64,000 nt of DNA from Trileptium ribeirensis (taxonomy: Eukaryota; Nematoda; Enoplea; Enoplida; Thoracostomopsidae), in contig JASANE010016281.1 in assembly GCA_030248225.1 (NCBI GenBank), positions 84,422 to 148,421 on the forward strand, read 5' to 3'. Position numbers and translations under genes: made by a program. Under the pieces are notes generated by a model. That model saw nothing but the letters and a program-made list of their open reading frames with translations, was not told the DNA's origin and did not search any database. Shown one piece after another: positions 61,000 to 64,000 of this stretch (within the stretch, counting starts at the first letter, position 1; every line of letters starts with the position of its first letter).

Positions 61000-62270
61000 C
61001 GTTGGGAACGACCGAAAACACTGGTGGCCAATTCAGTTCTACCTCGGCGGCCAGCTACTACCCGTCGTGCCAGCCAGTTTTTCGCATCCGAGGTATACTG
61101 AGCACGATTGATGTTTTGCTGTGACACTTGTGTTAAGTACAATTTGATTTTGTTATCTGGTGTATATATAACTAAATTATATTTTTATTTAAAGTTTACT
61201 ATTGCAAAACATAACTTTCTAACAATACGCGTACAATTTTCAAAGCTTCAGTTGTTGTTAACATTTTATTCATGCTTACACAAGTATGTATTAATGATTG
61301 TCATACATGCTCATAGAAGACCGGGGATTATCCCACTAAGTCGCAGAACCACTTCCGTCGAAGCACTGATCCCCTGGCAGGTACCCCAAACTCTAACCTC
61401 TTAAGGCTCCACATCTCGTTCCTAAGAGAGGAAGAGCGGCGAAAAAATCATCAAAAAATGTCAAACATTATAGGAAAAAATTTGCGTCTCGAACACTTTC
61501 CAAAATATATTTTCCCTGGCGTAACGCCACCGCCCTCGAAACACCGGTTGCCTCCTTTGTGAACTTGCACTATGACCTCATGCATGCATGTATTAATTAT
61601 GTCTTACGTGTAGTTTAGACTCGAATAACTTGATATATCTGTTCAGCGCAGTAAATAGAGTATTGACCACCGTTTTTATCGGCGATGAAGCTTATTTTCA
61701 CAAAAAATTTTTGGCCTCACTTATTATTATATTAATTAAAATTACTTCTCATACATTCATATTTTGAGCTAGTTTCAACATATTCATTATACACTAAACA
61801 GTAGTGTTGGGCAACCGTATGTTTCCATTACAGGGTAACAAATACTTTATCTATGCCAATCAGTTTCCAACACAGTTTGCTTTTTAGAACGAGGCCCTTA
61901 GCGACCATGGCTATGTGGCCATGGATAATATATATAAAAATATAGTATATAAAAATAAAAGGTCAGTGGTAGGCCTTAATGTAAGATATTTGGGTGACAC
62001 ATGTCACGAGTGCATTGATACGCGGTATTCTTCATTAATACGGATTCACCCACCACACAGTTCGTAAAAACAATAATGCTCTTTACACGGTTGTTTCTAT
62101 AATAGGGTAACAAGTATATAATTAATGCATACATATATATGGACCCTATTCCCTCCTTCTAGTGCGCCGCACCTCCCGCCGACTTCCAACATCCGCCGCC
62201 GCGCACGCTTAAAACTTTAGCAGAAATTAGTAAAAATATGGTGAAAATTGGCAAAGTAAAGGTAATATTG
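61000..62270. other. Non-coding region, no recognised genes
   Basis: AT-rich sequence with a short GC-rich patch near 62,155-62,210. No motif or repeat structure was found. Confidence 0.35.
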
Positions 62271-62279
62271 GCAAAACTG

Positions 62280-62960
62280 GGTCGTCTGGGATTCATCAAC
62301 TTTTTTCAACACTCCTTGGGGACTTCCGCCAGATCTCTACACTTCCTGAACAACAGTGAAACCAGAGTAACATATTGCTGCTTATGCCGTTTGATTATAG
62401 CATTTGTATAATCTTTGAATGACACACCATTAAAAACTTTGCTAATATCTAAATATGTATGGACATAACACCCAGCAACAAGTGCTTCCGTTCATCCACT
62501 ATCCAGCAATTGAATTGCTATAGACCCGTTTTTTGGAAAACCAAACTGGTTCGAAGGACATATTAAATTTGATCGCAAAAATACACCTAGCTGCTCACTA
62601 ATAATTGATTAAAGATGCTTGCTAAAAGCTGTTAAATCTGTAACAGGTCTGTGATTTTCTACTGCGTCTCTTCGGGATTTTTTATGAATTAGAATAATTT
62701 TTCAGGATTCTGGAAAATACAAGACTCTAGAGACTGTTTATAAATTTAAAATAGCTGTAAACATGGAAGTTCTGATAATGCAGATACAAAAAATTGAGGA
62801 CCATAATCTGGACCAGCACTATTTTTGGGTGAAGGTTTTTAAATACCATAATACGATATCTCCGCGAGTATTTACATTTACAACAAATTGGTTGCTGAAA
62901 GCAAATTTGGCAAATAAGGTCCATCGTCAGGTATAAAAATGACTTTAAATAGTTATTACA
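62280..62960 (-). pseudogene. Non-LTR retrotransposon relic (RT fingers/palm)
   Basis: Minus-strand fragments read ESWKIILIHKKSRRDAVENHRPVT (about 62,640-62,720) and TYLDISKVFNGVSFKDYT (about 62,410-62,465). They correspond to the W-K-x-x-x-x-x-P-x-x-K...NYRPIS and DISKAFDxVxH motifs of jockey/CR1-type reverse transcriptases. Frames are broken. It overlaps in family content with the 58-kb relic, so it is a separate copy. Confidence 0.7.
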
Positions 62961-63403
62961 GATATAAATTTCGTGTTGTTATCGCAAATTCAGTTAGTGT
63001 TGTCCTTCGTTATGCACAATAACTTGTACAGATATAAGTAGTTAGTTGTTTCGAACGAAATTCCAATTTTTTTAAACATTTATAGACGCTACAACTTCTT
63101 CAGATTCAAATTTGGCCTTACGCTTTAGTGTCCTGGACTCTTTAGCACCTGACCACCACTGCTTTCTATGTACAATAGTTGGATTCTTATTATATCGCTT
63201 ATGTAGTCAAACGTGTCGCTTATGAGCTTTAATGACCTCCAAAGTAACAGCTGCGTAAAGGTACATATTTCTCATAAGCGCAATTTAAATGCCAAATAAA
63301 GATTGGCCACAGTACATTATGAGCAAAATGAAACGATAATATCCCTTTCTAGTCAAGCGATGAAAGGGCCAGTCAACTGATGGAGGGTACTTAGAACAAG
63401 ATT

Positions 63404-63896
63404 CTAAATTAATTTTACAAAACTTCGGAATTGTCGCAAATCAACATCACTTTGCTCAAAAGAACCTAAGAAAAATTCCATTATACTGTAATAACATGTA
63501 TAAAAGCAACTGCCAATCGAAATTCCAGTCACTAAATTGGTGTCACTTGCTATAAAACTAAATCTAATATATATGTTGCCTGTTAGATGAGCTGGTTTAG
63601 CAACCAACTGTTGAACACCAAACTCTCTCAATGTTTCAACAAGTATTTGTTTGGCTTCGGCTTTATCAAAGTGTGCAGAAATTCCAGTGTCTATTGGGAC
63701 GGTTAACACTACCAAGAACAATCGTTGGATGAGTAGTTGATCCGATTAGATCATCTAGTTGTGCATTAATTGCAATAGTCGATAGTAAATTATCATTAGT
63801 AAGCGATCGATAAATAAAAATTAATGACCAAATCGCTTTGCTCCGAATACGAATATTAATTGATAATAAATCAAAAAATGCAATTGATATATACAC
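63404..63896 (-). other. Unassigned minus-strand open stretches
   Basis: Two overlapping short frames. One begins MFLVVLTVPIDTG and continues through KAEAKQILVETLREFG. It could be exon-derived or a decayed element. No motif was recognised. Confidence 0.2.
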
Positions 63897-64000
63897 CTAG
63901 TTTTTAAGCATTTATTTATATATATGTAATAACCGGTGACGCAGCTGCATAGCGCAACTTCCTAACACCATGCCCATACGACCCCGGCTATCGTAACCTC

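Overview
This is eukaryotic, AT-rich DNA from an invertebrate animal; the phylum cannot be fixed from the sequence. The evidence is a spliced animal-type gene with canonical GT/AG introns, polyadenylation signals, DNA-transposon MITEs, decayed non-LTR retrotransposons and two large, largely intact virus-like elements.

Layout. (1) 2.07-17.1 kb, + strand: the last seven exons of an SV2-like major facilitator transporter. The exon phases join without conflict, including two small exons that are easy to miss (6189-6287 and 8904-8992). The introns hold an hAT MITE (1386-1740, upstream), a second hAT-like element (6771-8037), degenerate minisatellites and a dead mariner/IS630-type transposase (about 13.2-14.2 kb). 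(2) 17.1-21.2 kb: intergenic. (3) 21,245-49,988: a Maverick/Polinton bounded by inverted terminal repeats of about 80 bp. Just inside its left end, at 22,067, a Ty3/gypsy-like endogenous retrovirus is inserted on the minus strand and interrupts a Polinton ORF. (4) 50-64 kb: a 159-bp tandem array abutting the Polinton, three non-LTR reverse-transcriptase relics, a 240-bp duplication and a PIF/Harbinger-type MITE with a TTA target duplication.

The retrovirus-like element (about 22.07-35.66 kb, minus) has a 3171-codon open frame in an unusual order: Gag, an SGNH-hydrolase-like domain, an envelope-like glycoprotein, then protease, reverse transcriptase, RNase H and integrase. Downstream of pol it carries two Arg-rich accessory proteins that are paralogous to each other. 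It also contains a family of small hairpins with a constant 7-nt loop and covarying stems. Its 3' LTR and polypurine tract are recognisable, but no 5' LTR was found; the expected position holds a strikingly G-depleted stretch.

The Polinton encodes protein-primed DNA polymerase B (with zinc fingers and a cysteine-protease-like domain), a chromodomain integrase, a zinc-finger packaging ATPase, penton-like and major capsid proteins, a tiny basic core-like protein, and several small proteins. Three things stand out. It encodes a two-repeat TATA-binding-protein homologue, overlapped ATGA-fashion with a NADAR-domain protein. A repeated motif, TTCTTAAAAAG(G), lies about 35-45 bp upstream of most of its gene starts and often contains the stop codon of the preceding gene. 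A canonical type III hammerhead ribozyme sits just downstream of the late gene cluster, 15 nt after an AATAAA. Together these suggest an element that brings its own promoter-recognition factor, promoter element and possibly a ribozyme-based 3'-end or processing step. That is the most likely undescribed system in the window.
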